From Rhizobium rhizogenes NBRC 13257 (GTDB lineage: Bacteria > Pseudomonadota > Alphaproteobacteria > Rhizobiales > Rhizobiaceae), in contig NZ_BAYX01000006.1 in assembly GCF_000696095.1 (NCBI RefSeq), positions 372,001-436,000 on the forward strand: a stretch of 64,000 nt of DNA. Direction: 5' to 3'. The number at the start of each line of letters is the position of its first letter. The stretch's first letter is position 1. Below are positions 8,189 to 16,561 of the stretch, piece by piece. The notes beneath the pieces were generated by a model. That model made no database searches and was not told the DNA's origin. It saw only the letters and a list, made by a program, of their open reading frames with translations. The position numbers were made by a program, and so were the translations under genes.

Positions 8189-9128
8189 ATTGGATCCTCT
8201 TGTCGAGCCAGGCATAGAGAAGGTCGGCTGCGAAGTTGACGATGGAATAGGTGGCGGCCATGAGGAGGACGCCGGCCTGGATGGAGGGCAGGTCGCGCGT
8301 CTGGATGGCGACGATGAGCTGCCGCCCGATGCCAGGAATGGCGAAGATCTCTTCGACGACGATGATGCCGCCGAGCAGATAGCCGACATCCAGCGCAACG
8401 ACGGTGATGGTTGGCAGCAGTGCGTTACGAAGGGCGTGGCCGAACAGAACGCGTGAACCGGAGAGGCCCTTCAGCCGTGCGGCGCGGATATAGTCGGTAT
8501 GCAAGACATCGACGAGTTCCGAGCGCACCATGCGCGAGACGTGGGCGATGAGGATGATGGAGATGACGCAGACGGGCAGCGCCAGATGCGCGATGCCGTC
8601 GAGGAAATTCTCGGTGAGCGGCACATAGCCGGTCGCGGGCAGCCATTTCAGCCAGTCGGAGACGACCAGCACCGCGACCGTCGCCGTCACGAATTCGGGG
8701 AGCGAAACGCCCGCATAGGACACCAGGCTGACGAGCATGTCGGTCAGGCGCCCGCGCCGCATCGCGGCGATGACGCCGAGTGGAATGGCCAGCACCAGCA
8801 TCAGGCCGATCGACAGGCAGGCGAGCAGCAGTGAGCGCCCCAGCGCTTCGAACATCACGGGACCGATGGGCTGGCCGGTGCGCAGCGAATGGCCGAAATC
8901 GCCGTGTAGGACGCCACCCAGCCAATGCAGATATTGCAGCCACACGGGGTCGTTGAGGCCCATCTGTTGGCGCAGGGCGTCCAGCGCCTGGGCGGTAGCG
9001 TTTTCCCCCAGCATCATCACGGCGGCATCGGCCGGCAGGACCTGGGTAATGGCGAAGACGACGAGCGACACGACGAAGAGCGTGTAGACGATCATCAATA
9101 GTCGCTTGATCAGATAGTGCGGTGACAA
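8181..9128 (-). CDS. Peptide-type ABC transporter permease (DppB-like)
   Basis: About 315 residues, typical for DppB/OppB: an N-terminal membrane helix (RLLMIVYTLFVVSLVVFAI), the periplasmic domain with the family's GLNDPVWLQYLHWL and GDFGHSLRTGQPI motifs, then five helices with the cytoplasmic coupling loop (AARLKGLSGSRVLFGHALRNALLP). The proposed start is the TTG at 9128 (MSPHYLIKRLL), which gives the normal length; AGGGA lies about 9 nt upstream. A TTG at 9215 is also in frame, but it falls inside a strong intergenic hairpin and adds an unrelated basic segment. Confidence 0.9.
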   Translation of the reverse strand: MSPHYLIKRLLMIVYTLFVVSLVVFAITQVLPADAAVMMLGENATAQALDALRQQMGLNDPVWLQYLHWLGGVLHGDFGHSLRTGQPIGPVMFEALGRSLLLACLSIGLMLVLAIPLGVIAAMRRGRLTDMLVSLVSYAGVSLPEFVTATVAVLVVSDWLKWLPATGYVPLTENFLDGIAHLALPVCVISIILIAHVSRMVRSELVDVLHTDYIRAARLKGLSGSRVLFGHALRNALLPTITVVALDVGYLLGGIIVVEEIFAIPGIGRQLIVAIQTRDLPSIQAGVLLMAATYSIVNFAADLLYAWLDKRIQYG

Positions 9129-9187
9129 GGGCTTGTTCCCTGGCGTTCCTGAGCTGGGCTGCGGATTGCGCGGCCGGCCTTTGAGCT

Positions 9188-9218
9188 GCGTCGCGCGCCG
9201 GAGAGTGACGCGCAACGC
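9188..9218 (-). other. Hairpin between binding-protein gene and permease genes
   Basis: Read on the transcribed strand, GCGTTGCGCG pairs with CGCGCGACGC around an 11-nt loop, giving 10 base pairs with one G-U. It lies 28 nt after the binding-protein stop and 60 nt before the DppB start. There is no T-run, so it is more likely an RNA-stabilising or partial-termination element than a full terminator. Confidence 0.6.
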
Positions 9219-9245
9219 CTATATCGGCTCCGTGCCTCTACGAGG

Positions 9246-10796
9246 TCAGCTCCGCTTCGGCGCCTTGTCGGTCAAGGCGGTGTAATCGAGGCGGAAGACG
9301 GATGCGCGCGGATGGACTTCAAAGCCCGAGACCCAGTCGCGCTTGGCCGCGAGCACATCGAAGAAGACCGGTATGATCGAGGGCACCTCCTCGTTCATCA
9401 GCTTTTGCGCTTCCGCGTAGAGTGCCTTGCGCTTGGCCTCGTCGGTGATCCCGCGTGCTTCGTTGACGACCTTGTCGAAGGCCGCGTTGTTCCAGCGCGT
9501 TTCATTCCAGGCGGCATCCGAGGTGTAGAGAAGCTTGAAGATGGCGTCGGCCGTCGGCTGCATGTTGTAGAAGCCGACATAGAAACTGCCCTTCTTCCAG
9601 ACCTGATCGAGATAGGTGGCGTGCGGCATCGTCTGGACGTTGATCCTGATGCCGGCTTCCTTGGCCATTTCGCGCAGCGCCACAGCGAGCTGTGTCCGTT
9701 GGCTTGGCTTGTCCGAGGCGATCAGAGTGGCTTCGAACCCATCGGGATAGCCCGCTTCGGTCAGCAGCTCCTTTGCTTCCTCGATATTGGCCTGGCGCAG
9801 CGGCAGGTCAGAGTAGAAATGGTAGGAAGAGTTCAGCGGCGTGTCGTTGCCCGGTGTTCCAAAGCCTTCGGTCACGAAATCGACCATGGCCTGCCGGTCG
9901 ACGGTCAGAGCGAGGGCGCGCCGGACGCGGGGATCATTGAACGGCTTGGTGTCGCAGCCGAAATTGATGTTGCAGAACTGGCCCGACGGGATGCGCAATG
10001 CATTGACGCCCTGGGCGTCCTTCATGCGCAGATATTCGGTGGGCTGGACAGTGGAGACGACGTCGATGTCGCCAGCCAGAAGTGCGGAGGTCTGGGCTGA
10101 CGTATCCGGGAAAACCTGGATTTCCACGCGGTCGAGATAGGGACGCTTCGGATCGTAATAGTCCGGATTGCGTTCGACGACGATCAGGCGGTCGGGCTCA
10201 TAGGACACGAGCTTGAAGGGGCCGGTACCGTTCGCTGTTGTCGACAGCTTCTTGAAGTCGCCGGTCGCGATCGAGGCGGGAATGATGCGGGCCACCGTAT
10301 AGGCCATGGCGACCGGGAAGTCGGCATAGGGATCCGAGAGCTTGAAGACGGCGGTCAGAGGGTCGGCAGCCGTGACATCGGCGATCGGGCCGACATTGTT
10401 GCGGGCCGGAGACGCATTGTTCGGATTGAGGATCGCCTTGAAGGTCTCGACGACGTCGGTCGCGGTGAAGGGCGAGCCGTCATGGAATTTCACGCCTGCG
10501 CGAAGCTTGAACGTCCATTCGGTCAGCGCATCGTTGGCGCTCCAGGATTCGGCAAGGTCCGGCTCGATGGTCATATCGACCTTCAGTCGCGTCAGATTGC
10601 TGTAGAGCAGCTCGGTGACCATGTATTCCGGATTGACGCGGGTCAGAAGCGGATGGATCACGCTTGCCGCCTGGTCGACGGAGATCCGCAATGTTCCGCC
10701 CTTTGCGGGCGTGGCAGTCTGGGCAAGGCCGAGAGACGGTGCTGTCAGAAGCGCCGCCGTTCCGGCCAGAAAATGACGTCGGTTCAACTTCAGCAT
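9246..10796 (-). CDS. Peptide-type ABC transporter substrate-binding protein (SBP_bac_5)
   Basis: A 516-residue periplasmic receptor of the DppA/OppA class. The N-terminus has a twin-arginine signal (NRRHFLAGTAALLTAPSLGLAQ), so export is probably by Tat. The mature domain carries the family hallmarks: GGTLRISVDQ at the start, LAESWS..LTEWTFKLRAGVKFHDGSPFTATDVV, and the repeat of loops ending in FYNMQPTADA. The ATG at 10796 is preceded by AGGGGAA. It lies 12 nt after the M20 gene and ahead of the permease genes. This receptor determines specificity, but the ligand is not predictable by eye. The accompanying hydrolases suggest a peptide, acylated amino acid or guanidino compound. Confidence 0.93.
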   Translation of the reverse strand: MLKLNRRHFLAGTAALLTAPSLGLAQTATPAKGGTLRISVDQAASVIHPLLTRVNPEYMVTELLYSNLTRLKVDMTIEPDLAESWSANDALTEWTFKLRAGVKFHDGSPFTATDVVETFKAILNPNNASPARNNVGPIADVTAADPLTAVFKLSDPYADFPVAMAYTVARIIPASIATGDFKKLSTTANGTGPFKLVSYEPDRLIVVERNPDYYDPKRPYLDRVEIQVFPDTSAQTSALLAGDIDVVSTVQPTEYLRMKDAQGVNALRIPSGQFCNINFGCDTKPFNDPRVRRALALTVDRQAMVDFVTEGFGTPGNDTPLNSSYHFYSDLPLRQANIEEAKELLTEAGYPDGFEATLIASDKPSQRTQLAVALREMAKEAGIRINVQTMPHATYLDQVWKKGSFYVGFYNMQPTADAIFKLLYTSDAAWNETRWNNAAFDKVVNEARGITDEAKRKALYAEAQKLMNEEVPSIIPVFFDVLAAKRDWVSGFEVHPRASVFRLDYTALTDKAPKRS

Positions 10797-10808
10797 CTGG
10801 TGTTCCCC

Positions 10809-12131
10809 TTATTTTGACGCGGAATAGTCTGGAATGAGATCGGCGGAAAAATCCTGCGCGAGGTAGGCGAGAATGCTTTTCGCCAGGGCGATGATATCCG
10901 TCGTTGTCGTGTGTTCTTCCGGGCTGTGGATGCAGCTTTCGGGACGTCCGAGGCCCCCGAGCAGTATCTCCTGCATCACGCCGGTCCGTTGGACGTAACC
11001 GAAATCCGAGCAGCTCGCGGCCCCCCACTTGCTGAAGTCGGAGGGCTGGTAGCCGAAACCGAGGCTCAAAGCCTTCTGCCAGCGCGGCCAATGGGGGCCA
11101 TCGGGGTCTGCCGTTGGGATCAGGTGGCCGACGACGTCGATGTCGAAGCTAAGGCCTGGCGTTTGCGCCACGCATGCGCGCACCAGATCCTCGAGTGTGG
11201 CGCGCGCCGCATCATAGCTTTCTTCCGGAGCGTAACGGCGGCTGACGAGGATCTTGACCTCGGCCGCGACCTGCCCGCCCGACGTGCCACCGTTGACGGC
11301 GGATATGGACAGCTGCGGCCGCAATGGGCCGCTCGCATGTGGTGGCGGCGGCAGTTTGGACTCGAAAGCGGCGATCTTCGGCTTCAGCGCCTGGAGTGCA
11401 TTGAGAAGGGGGAGGGCACCCTCGATGGCATTGACGCCCGAACCGGTGCGATTGCCTTCGCCGGCATGAACGGCATGCCCTCTGATGGTGATCTGAAGGT
11501 GAAAGACACCGAAGCAGCCGGCCCAGATGCGCGGCGCGGCCGAACCGTTGAAATTGACGATGTGCCCCTTGAGCATGTTTTGTTCGGCAAGATAGCGGAT
11601 ACCGGGATAAAGCCCGCCTTCCTCATCCGTGCACAGCAGCAGCATGGGATCATAGGCAAGCTCGACGCCATGCTCTTCGGCAGCGCGCAGCGCAAGCAAT
11701 GTCGCGGCGATCGTCCCCTTCATGTCGGTGGCGCCCAGCCCGAAAAGCTGGTCTCCCTCGCGCGTCAGGCCCAGTGGGTTACGCTGCCAGCCCGGCGCTA
11801 CGGGAACGGTATCGACATGATAGTAGAGGCCGCAGACCGGCTTGTTTGCCGGACGTTCGGCGATCAGATTGACGCGCTCTCCGCAAGCCGGGCCGTTGGC
11901 GACACGCCATAGCGCGTCCGGCACCGTGACGCGCCTGGTGTAAAAGCCCAGGGGTGCCAGCAGTTCTTCCATCAGGTCCGAAAAGGCAGGGTAGCCCAAG
12001 CCCGGTGGAAAGGAGGTGTCGATGGCAATCATCCGCGCCAGATCCTCGACCGCCTTTTCGACATCGCGTTCGATTGCCGCCAAGGCGTTTGCAAATGATA
12101 CCGACTGGGGTGATAAGGCTTGATTGCTCAC
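10809..12131 (-). CDS. M20 family metallopeptidase/deacylase (ArgE/CPG2 type), intact metal site
   Basis: A 440-residue cytoplasmic hydrolase with all M20 motifs: YYHVDT (H105, D107), the bridging aspartate in GATDMKG (D136), the catalytic and ligand glutamates in CTDEEGG (E170, E171), and the terminal histidine region CIHSPEEH. The dimerisation domain begins near GHAVHAGEGNRTG. It would cleave an amide bond next to a free carboxylate. The start is a GTG at 12131. It is the first gene of the seven-gene operon and is divergent from the GntR regulator, so both share the control region at 12132-12251. Confidence 0.9.
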   Translation of the reverse strand: MSNQALSPQSVSFANALAAIERDVEKAVEDLARMIAIDTSFPPGLGYPAFSDLMEELLAPLGFYTRRVTVPDALWRVANGPACGERVNLIAERPANKPVCGLYYHVDTVPVAPGWQRNPLGLTREGDQLFGLGATDMKGTIAATLLALRAAEEHGVELAYDPMLLLCTDEEGGLYPGIRYLAEQNMLKGHIVNFNGSAAPRIWAGCFGVFHLQITIRGHAVHAGEGNRTGSGVNAIEGALPLLNALQALKPKIAAFESKLPPPPHASGPLRPQLSISAVNGGTSGGQVAAEVKILVSRRYAPEESYDAARATLEDLVRACVAQTPGLSFDIDVVGHLIPTADPDGPHWPRWQKALSLGFGYQPSDFSKWGAASCSDFGYVQRTGVMQEILLGGLGRPESCIHSPEEHTTTTDIIALAKSILAYLAQDFSADLIPDYSASK

Positions 12132-12190
12132 GTTGAGTTCCGAAAAAGATGCGCGGAATGGAGGCTTTTGCTATTCTCGTATTCATATAA

Positions 12191-12200
12191 ACTATATAGT
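12191..12200. promoter_or_regulatory. Candidate GntR operator ACTATATAGT
   Basis: A perfect 10-bp palindrome in the 120-bp gap between the divergent M20 gene and the GntR gene, set in an AT-rich stretch that probably also holds the promoters. HutC-type GntR proteins generally bind short palindromes of this size and AT-rich centre. The assignment rests on position and symmetry only. Confidence 0.5.
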
Positions 12201-12251
12201 AATGATGCTTCCTCGCCTTCCGTGAGTCAACTCCAAATAAGAGGCAATTAA

Positions 12252-13016
12252 TTGCGCGAAATGCCCAATTTTTTAGCAGATACATCGCGAGCGGCGGAGT
12301 TATCCCTGCCGCTCTATGAGGTGGTCAAGCGACAGATCACCGAAGCGATCATGATGGGCAAATGGCCGGCTGGGACCATCCTGCCGAGCGAGATCGCGCT
12401 GTCGCAGATGTTCGGAGTGGCGGTCGGCACCGTCCGGCGGGCTTTGGCGGATCTGACCAATGAGGGATTGCTGAGCCGCCGGCGCAAGACGGGGACGGTC
12501 GTGACGGGGCGCACGCCGCAGCACAGCCTGCGCTTCTTCTTTCAGTATTTCCGCCTTCATGGCCTCGACGGCTCGCTGCAGAATTCCACCTCGGAAATCC
12601 TGTCGCTTGAGAAGCGCCTGGCCAGCCAGGACGAGAGCGCGAGCCTGCAACTGGAAAGCCCGACGGAGGTGATCACCTTTCATCGCCTGCGCAGCGTCGG
12701 CGGCGTACCGGTCATGCATGAGGTCATCACGCTTCCGGCGCACTTGCTGCCGGGCTTCCCCGAGAAGAAAGAGGACATTCCCGCGCTGCTCTATCTGTTT
12801 CTTCTCGATCGCTATGGCATCCGCATTTCCGCGGTTCGCGAACAGATTGCGGCAACGCTTGCGACGGAAGATGATGCCCGGCTGCTGAAGCTCACTCTGC
12901 CGGATGCCGTGCTAACGATCGATGAGGTATCCTACGATCAGTCCGCCGCCCCGGTCCTTGTCGCGCGCCATCGGGCGACGACGAGAAGCCACCGCTATGT
13001 GCATGAGGTTCAGTAG
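12252..13016 (+). CDS. GntR family transcriptional regulator, HutC/UTRA subfamily
   Basis: A 254-residue regulator. Residues about 18-85 form the GntR winged helix-turn-helix (PLYEVVKRQITEAIMMGKWP, then LPSEIALSQMFGVAVGTVRRAL, then EGLLSRRRKTGTVV). The rest, to residue 250, is a UTRA effector domain (FFQYFRLHG, VITFHRLRSVGGVPVMHEV, VRARHRATTRSHRY-like ending). The TTG at 12252 is chosen because AAGAGG lies about 8 nt upstream; an ATG at 12261 is also in frame but too far from that site. It is divergent from the peptide operon at 12131, which it probably represses until a small effector, perhaps the transported compound, binds UTRA. Confidence 0.9.
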   Translation: MREMPNFLADTSRAAELSLPLYEVVKRQITEAIMMGKWPAGTILPSEIALSQMFGVAVGTVRRALADLTNEGLLSRRRKTGTVVTGRTPQHSLRFFFQYFRLHGLDGSLQNSTSEILSLEKRLASQDESASLQLESPTEVITFHRLRSVGGVPVMHEVITLPAHLLPGFPEKKEDIPALLYLFLLDRYGIRISAVREQIAATLATEDDARLLKLTLPDAVLTIDEVSYDQSAAPVLVARHRATTRSHRYVHEVQ

Positions 13017-13058
13017 GGCGGAGAGGGCTGATCACGCAAGGCGCCCCAGAGTCGCCCC

Positions 13059-13760
13059 TTACATGGCGAGATAGGCCTGGCGAATATCCTCGCGGCTTTC
13101 GAGTTCGGCAATGGTGCCGGAATATCGGATACCGCCCTTTTCGAGAATATAGGCGCGGTCGGATATCAGCCGGGCGAAATGCAGGTTCTGTTCCGATAAA
13201 AGGATGGACAGTCCCTCGCGTTTCATCGTGACGATCGCATCCGCCATCTGCTCGACGATCTTGGGCGCCAGCCCCTCGGATGGTTCGTCGAGAAGGATCA
13301 GATGCGGATTGCCCATGAGAGTGCGGCCGATGGTCAGCATCTGCTGCTCACCGCCGCTCATGTTACCGGCCGGCCTCTTACGCATGCCGCCGAGGTTCGG
13401 GAAAATCTCGTAGATGCGCTCAGGCGTCCACACAGCGTGCTGGTCGCGCGCCGCCTGCCGTCCGACTTCGAGATTTTCCTCCACCGTCAGTCCAGTGAAG
13501 ATGCGCCGGTCTTCCGGCACATAGCCGAGCCCCTTACGGGCGATGTCGAAGGGAGCAAGCCTGGAAATATCCTCGCCGCGAAACCGGACTTCTCCCTGTT
13601 TCGACATCAGCAGGCTCATGATCGATTTGAAGGTCGTCGATTTGCCGGCGCCGTTGCGGCCAAGCAAGGCGACGACTTCGCCTTCGGCAACCTTCAGCTC
13701 CACGTCAAACAGGATATGGGCGGGTCCGTACCAGCTATTGAGACGCGATACTTCCAGCAT
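13059..13760 (-). CDS. Branched-chain-type ABC transporter ATP-binding protein (LivF-like)
   Basis: A 233-residue ATPase with Walker A GRNGAGKST, signature MSGGEQQ, Walker B LILLDEPSEGLAP and the short C-terminus typical of LivF. It forms the second ATPase of the HAAT-family transporter encoded by 13059-17749. The start overlaps the stop of the LivG-like gene by one base (TGATG), so the two are coupled. It is the last gene of its operon and converges with the GntR gene 42 nt away; no clear terminator hairpin is seen in that gap. Confidence 0.93.
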   Translation of the reverse strand: MLEVSRLNSWYGPAHILFDVELKVAEGEVVALLGRNGAGKSTTFKSIMSLLMSKQGEVRFRGEDISRLAPFDIARKGLGYVPEDRRIFTGLTVEENLEVGRQAARDQHAVWTPERIYEIFPNLGGMRKRPAGNMSGGEQQMLTIGRTLMGNPHLILLDEPSEGLAPKIVEQMADAIVTMKREGLSILLSEQNLHFARLISDRAYILEKGGIRYSGTIAELESREDIRQAYLAM

Positions 13761-14542
13761 CAGCCCTCCGATCTTTTGGCGTAAAGCGGGCCGGAGCCGA
13801 GATAGACGGCCTGGACATCGGGATTGGTCCGGATCGCGTCCGGCGATCCCTCCGCGATGATCACGCCGCGATTGAGCACGAGGATCCGCGACGCATGTTC
13901 GAAGACGATATCCATGTCATGCTCGGTGAAGAGAACGCCGATCTGTCTTTCCTCGACAATCCGGGCGGTCAGCTTCATCAGCTCGATACGCTCCCGCGGG
14001 GCCATTCCGGCAGCCGGCTCATCCATCAGCAACAGCTTCGGATCGCCGGCGAGTGCAATGGCAAGCTCGAGGCGCTTGACGTCGCCATAGGGTAGCTCGC
14101 GACAGGGGCGATCGGCATGGTCGCCAAGACCGATCAGGTCGATCAGCGCTTCGGCTTCGCGACGGAATTTTCGGTCCAGCCGCCCGAAGAAGCCGGTCCA
14201 TCCCGAGAGATCTCCGGCATGCGACAGGATCGCCACCTGCACATTCTCGCGAACGGTCATGGAGAGATAGACTTCCGCGATCTGGAATGTCCGGCCGACG
14301 CCGAGGCGGAAGATCCGGGCGGGCGAAAGGCCTGACGTATTGAGCCCGTCGAGAACCACCGATCCGGCATCGGGCTTGATCTGTCCGTTCAGCATGTTGA
14401 AGCAGGTGCTTTTCCCGGCGCCGTTTGGGCCGATGAGCGCCATTAACTCGCCACGGACGAGCGAAAAAGAGACGTCGGTGACCGCCTTGACGCCCTGATA
14501 GCTCTTGCTCAGATGCGATACCGACAGAAGCGGCTGGCTCAT
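13760..14542 (-). CDS. Branched-chain-type ABC transporter ATP-binding protein (LivG-like)
   Basis: About 260 residues. Walker A is GPNGAGKST, the signature region is the LivG-typical LPYGDVKRLELAIAL, and Walker B is LLLMDEPAAGMAP. The HAAT C-terminal extension follows. The ATG at 14542 shares ATGA with the stop of the fused permease gene. A longer upstream reading is an antisense-like frame of the permease and is not used. Confidence 0.93.
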   Translation of the reverse strand: MSQPLLSVSHLSKSYQGVKAVTDVSFSLVRGELMALIGPNGAGKSTCFNMLNGQIKPDAGSVVLDGLNTSGLSPARIFRLGVGRTFQIAEVYLSMTVRENVQVAILSHAGDLSGWTGFFGRLDRKFRREAEALIDLIGLGDHADRPCRELPYGDVKRLELAIALAGDPKLLLMDEPAAGMAPRERIELMKLTARIVEERQIGVLFTEHDMDIVFEHASRILVLNRGVIIAEGSPDAIRTNPDVQAVYLGSGPLYAKRSEG

Positions 14543-16422
14543 GGCGCATCTCCCATCTTGGCGACCGGCTGCGAAAAGATTGCTGGTTGCTGCTTGCGAG
14601 TACCCATGATGCGCCCCAGCGTGCCGACGATCCCTTCCGGAAATGCGACGACCAGGAGGATGATGAGGCCGCCGAGGATCATGCGGGAGAGGTCGGTATT
14701 GCTCATCAGCCAGATGGAGGCAGTCTTGTAGACGATCGCGCCGACGATGCCGCCCGACACCGTGCCGAAACCGCCGAGCAGGACCATGACCAGCCCGTCG
14801 ATCGACATCGGAATGCCGAGCACATCGGGAAAGATGCTTCCCTTCTGAAAGGCGAGAAGCGAGCCGGCAAGGCCGGCAAAGAAGGCCGAGACGACGAATG
14901 CCGTATGCTGGACGGTGCGTCGTGGAATGCCGGTTGCCGCCGCGCGCTGCGGTGAATCCCTGAGTGCCCTCAGGGCATGTCCGAACGGCGCAAAGGTCAG
15001 ATAGCGAATGCAGCCAACCGATAGCACGGTCGCCGCCAGCGCCAGCCAATAGAAGGCCTTGGCTCCGCTCGCCCAGTCAGACGGCCAGACGCCGACGATG
15101 CCGTTGTCGCCGCCGGTGACGTCGACCCATTGGTAGGCGATCGACCAGAAGATTTGTGCGAAGGCCAAAGTGAGCATGGCGAAATAGATGTTGGACAAGC
15201 GAACGCAAAACCACCCCGAGACGAGAGATATGGCAGCCGCAACCACAGGCCCGATGACGAGGGCGAGCTCCATCGGCGCGTCGAGCCACTGGACCGATAG
15301 TGCCGCCCCATAGGCGCCGAGGCCGAGGCTTGCCGCATGGCCGAAGGAGTCCAGCCCTCCCACCGACATCATGAACTGAAGACTGGTGGCGAAGATCACG
15401 GCGATCAGGACTTCGCTTGCGACCCCAAGGCCGTAATTGCCGAGCACCAGCGGCAGCAGGACCGCGCCAAGGATGAGCACGCCGGCAGCAGCGCGGCTGC
15501 GTGGGCCAAGTGGCTGCCACGTCGTCCTTGCCGCATAGCCGGCACGGGAGGCCGGCAACGGCTTGCCGAAGAAGCCCCAGGGACGCAGGACAAGGACGAC
15601 CGCCATGACCACGAACATCAGCACCAGCGAAATACCCGGGAACACCAGGATACCGAAGGCGTTCAGCTCCGAGACGACGATGGCGGCGAGGAAAGCGCCG
15701 CCGATGCTGCCAAGCCCGCCGATCACCACCACCACGAAAACCTCCGTTATGACGGACAGATCCATGAAATGAGTAACGGCATCGCGCGGGATTTGCAGGC
15801 CGCCGCCGAAAGCGGCCAGGAAGACGCCGAGCGCGAAGACCCCGGTGAAAAGCCACTTCTGGTTCACGCCAAGCGCGCTGACCATGTCGCGGTCCTGGGT
15901 GGCCGCGCGCACCAGAATGCCCCATCGTGAGCGGTGCAGCAGCAGCCATAGCAGGCCGAGAACGGCGGGTCCGAGGGCAATGAGCACGAGATCATAGGCG
16001 GGAAAGGGCCGACCGAGGATCTCGACGGCGCCGGACAGTCCGGGCGCCCGTGGCCCGACGAGATCTTCCGGCCCCCAGATCAGCCGCACGCCGTCCTCGA
16101 CGACGAGCGTAACGCCGAATGTGGCCAGAAGCTGCAACAGTTCGGGAGCGCGGTAGATGCGGCGCAGCAGCAGGATTTCCAGTAGAGCACCGCAGATTGC
16201 GACGATGGCGGCGGAGACAAGCAGTGCTGCCCAGAAGCCGAAGGCGCTCTCCCAGCGGGTCGTCAGGCTATAGGCGATATAGGCGCCAAGCATATAGAAG
16301 GCGCCATGGGCGAAATTGACGATGCGGGTCACGCCGAAGATCAGCGATAGTCCGGAGGCGACCAGGAACAGCGAGGCGGCATTGGAAAGCCCGGTCAGGA
16401 ACTGCAGAAGATAAAGGTCCAA
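14539..16422 (-). CDS. Branched-chain-type ABC transporter permease, fused LivH-LivM
   Basis: About 627 residues that join both HAAT permeases. The LivH half (about 1-290) has the signature GLSLIFGVTRIVNFAHGAFYMLG and the coupling loop ATQDRDMVSALGVNQKWLF. The LivM half (about 315-620) has GLDSFGHAASLGLGAYGAAL, the loop LRALRDSPQRAAATGIPRR, and the final helices GGFGTVSGGIVGAIVY. Separate livH and livM genes are usual. The TTG at 16422 is favoured because AGGGAG lies 6 nt upstream and the product then starts like LivH (MDLYLLQFL); an ATG at 16440 has no ribosome site. Confidence 0.9.
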   Translation of the reverse strand: MDLYLLQFLTGLSNAASLFLVASGLSLIFGVTRIVNFAHGAFYMLGAYIAYSLTTRWESAFGFWAALLVSAAIVAICGALLEILLLRRIYRAPELLQLLATFGVTLVVEDGVRLIWGPEDLVGPRAPGLSGAVEILGRPFPAYDLVLIALGPAVLGLLWLLLHRSRWGILVRAATQDRDMVSALGVNQKWLFTGVFALGVFLAAFGGGLQIPRDAVTHFMDLSVITEVFVVVVIGGLGSIGGAFLAAIVVSELNAFGILVFPGISLVLMFVVMAVVLVLRPWGFFGKPLPASRAGYAARTTWQPLGPRSRAAAGVLILGAVLLPLVLGNYGLGVASEVLIAVIFATSLQFMMSVGGLDSFGHAASLGLGAYGAALSVQWLDAPMELALVIGPVVAAAISLVSGWFCVRLSNIYFAMLTLAFAQIFWSIAYQWVDVTGGDNGIVGVWPSDWASGAKAFYWLALAATVLSVGCIRYLTFAPFGHALRALRDSPQRAAATGIPRRTVQHTAFVVSAFFAGLAGSLLAFQKGSIFPDVLGIPMSIDGLVMVLLGGFGTVSGGIVGAIVYKTASIWLMSNTDLSRMILGGLIILLVVAFPEGIVGTLGRIMGTRKQQPAIFSQPVAKMGDAP

Positions 16423-16451
16423 CGGAGGCTCCCTGCCCATTTAACAAGGTT

Positions 16452-16477
16452 GGCATTCGATCCACGGAGCGAATGCC
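16452..16477 (-). other. Hairpin between binding-protein gene and LivH-LivM gene
   Basis: A perfect 8-bp stem, GGCATTCG/CGAATGCC, with a 10-nt loop, lying 84 nt after the binding-protein stop and 29 nt before the permease start. It has no T-run and is a likely RNA-stabilising or partial-termination element. Confidence 0.5.
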
Positions 16478-16561
16478 GGCGCAATGTGTTCTGACGGAAT
16501 GCGTGTCCATCTTGCCGGCGGAAGGGCATGAAGCCGCGACCGCCGGCCTTTGACGGTTGCG

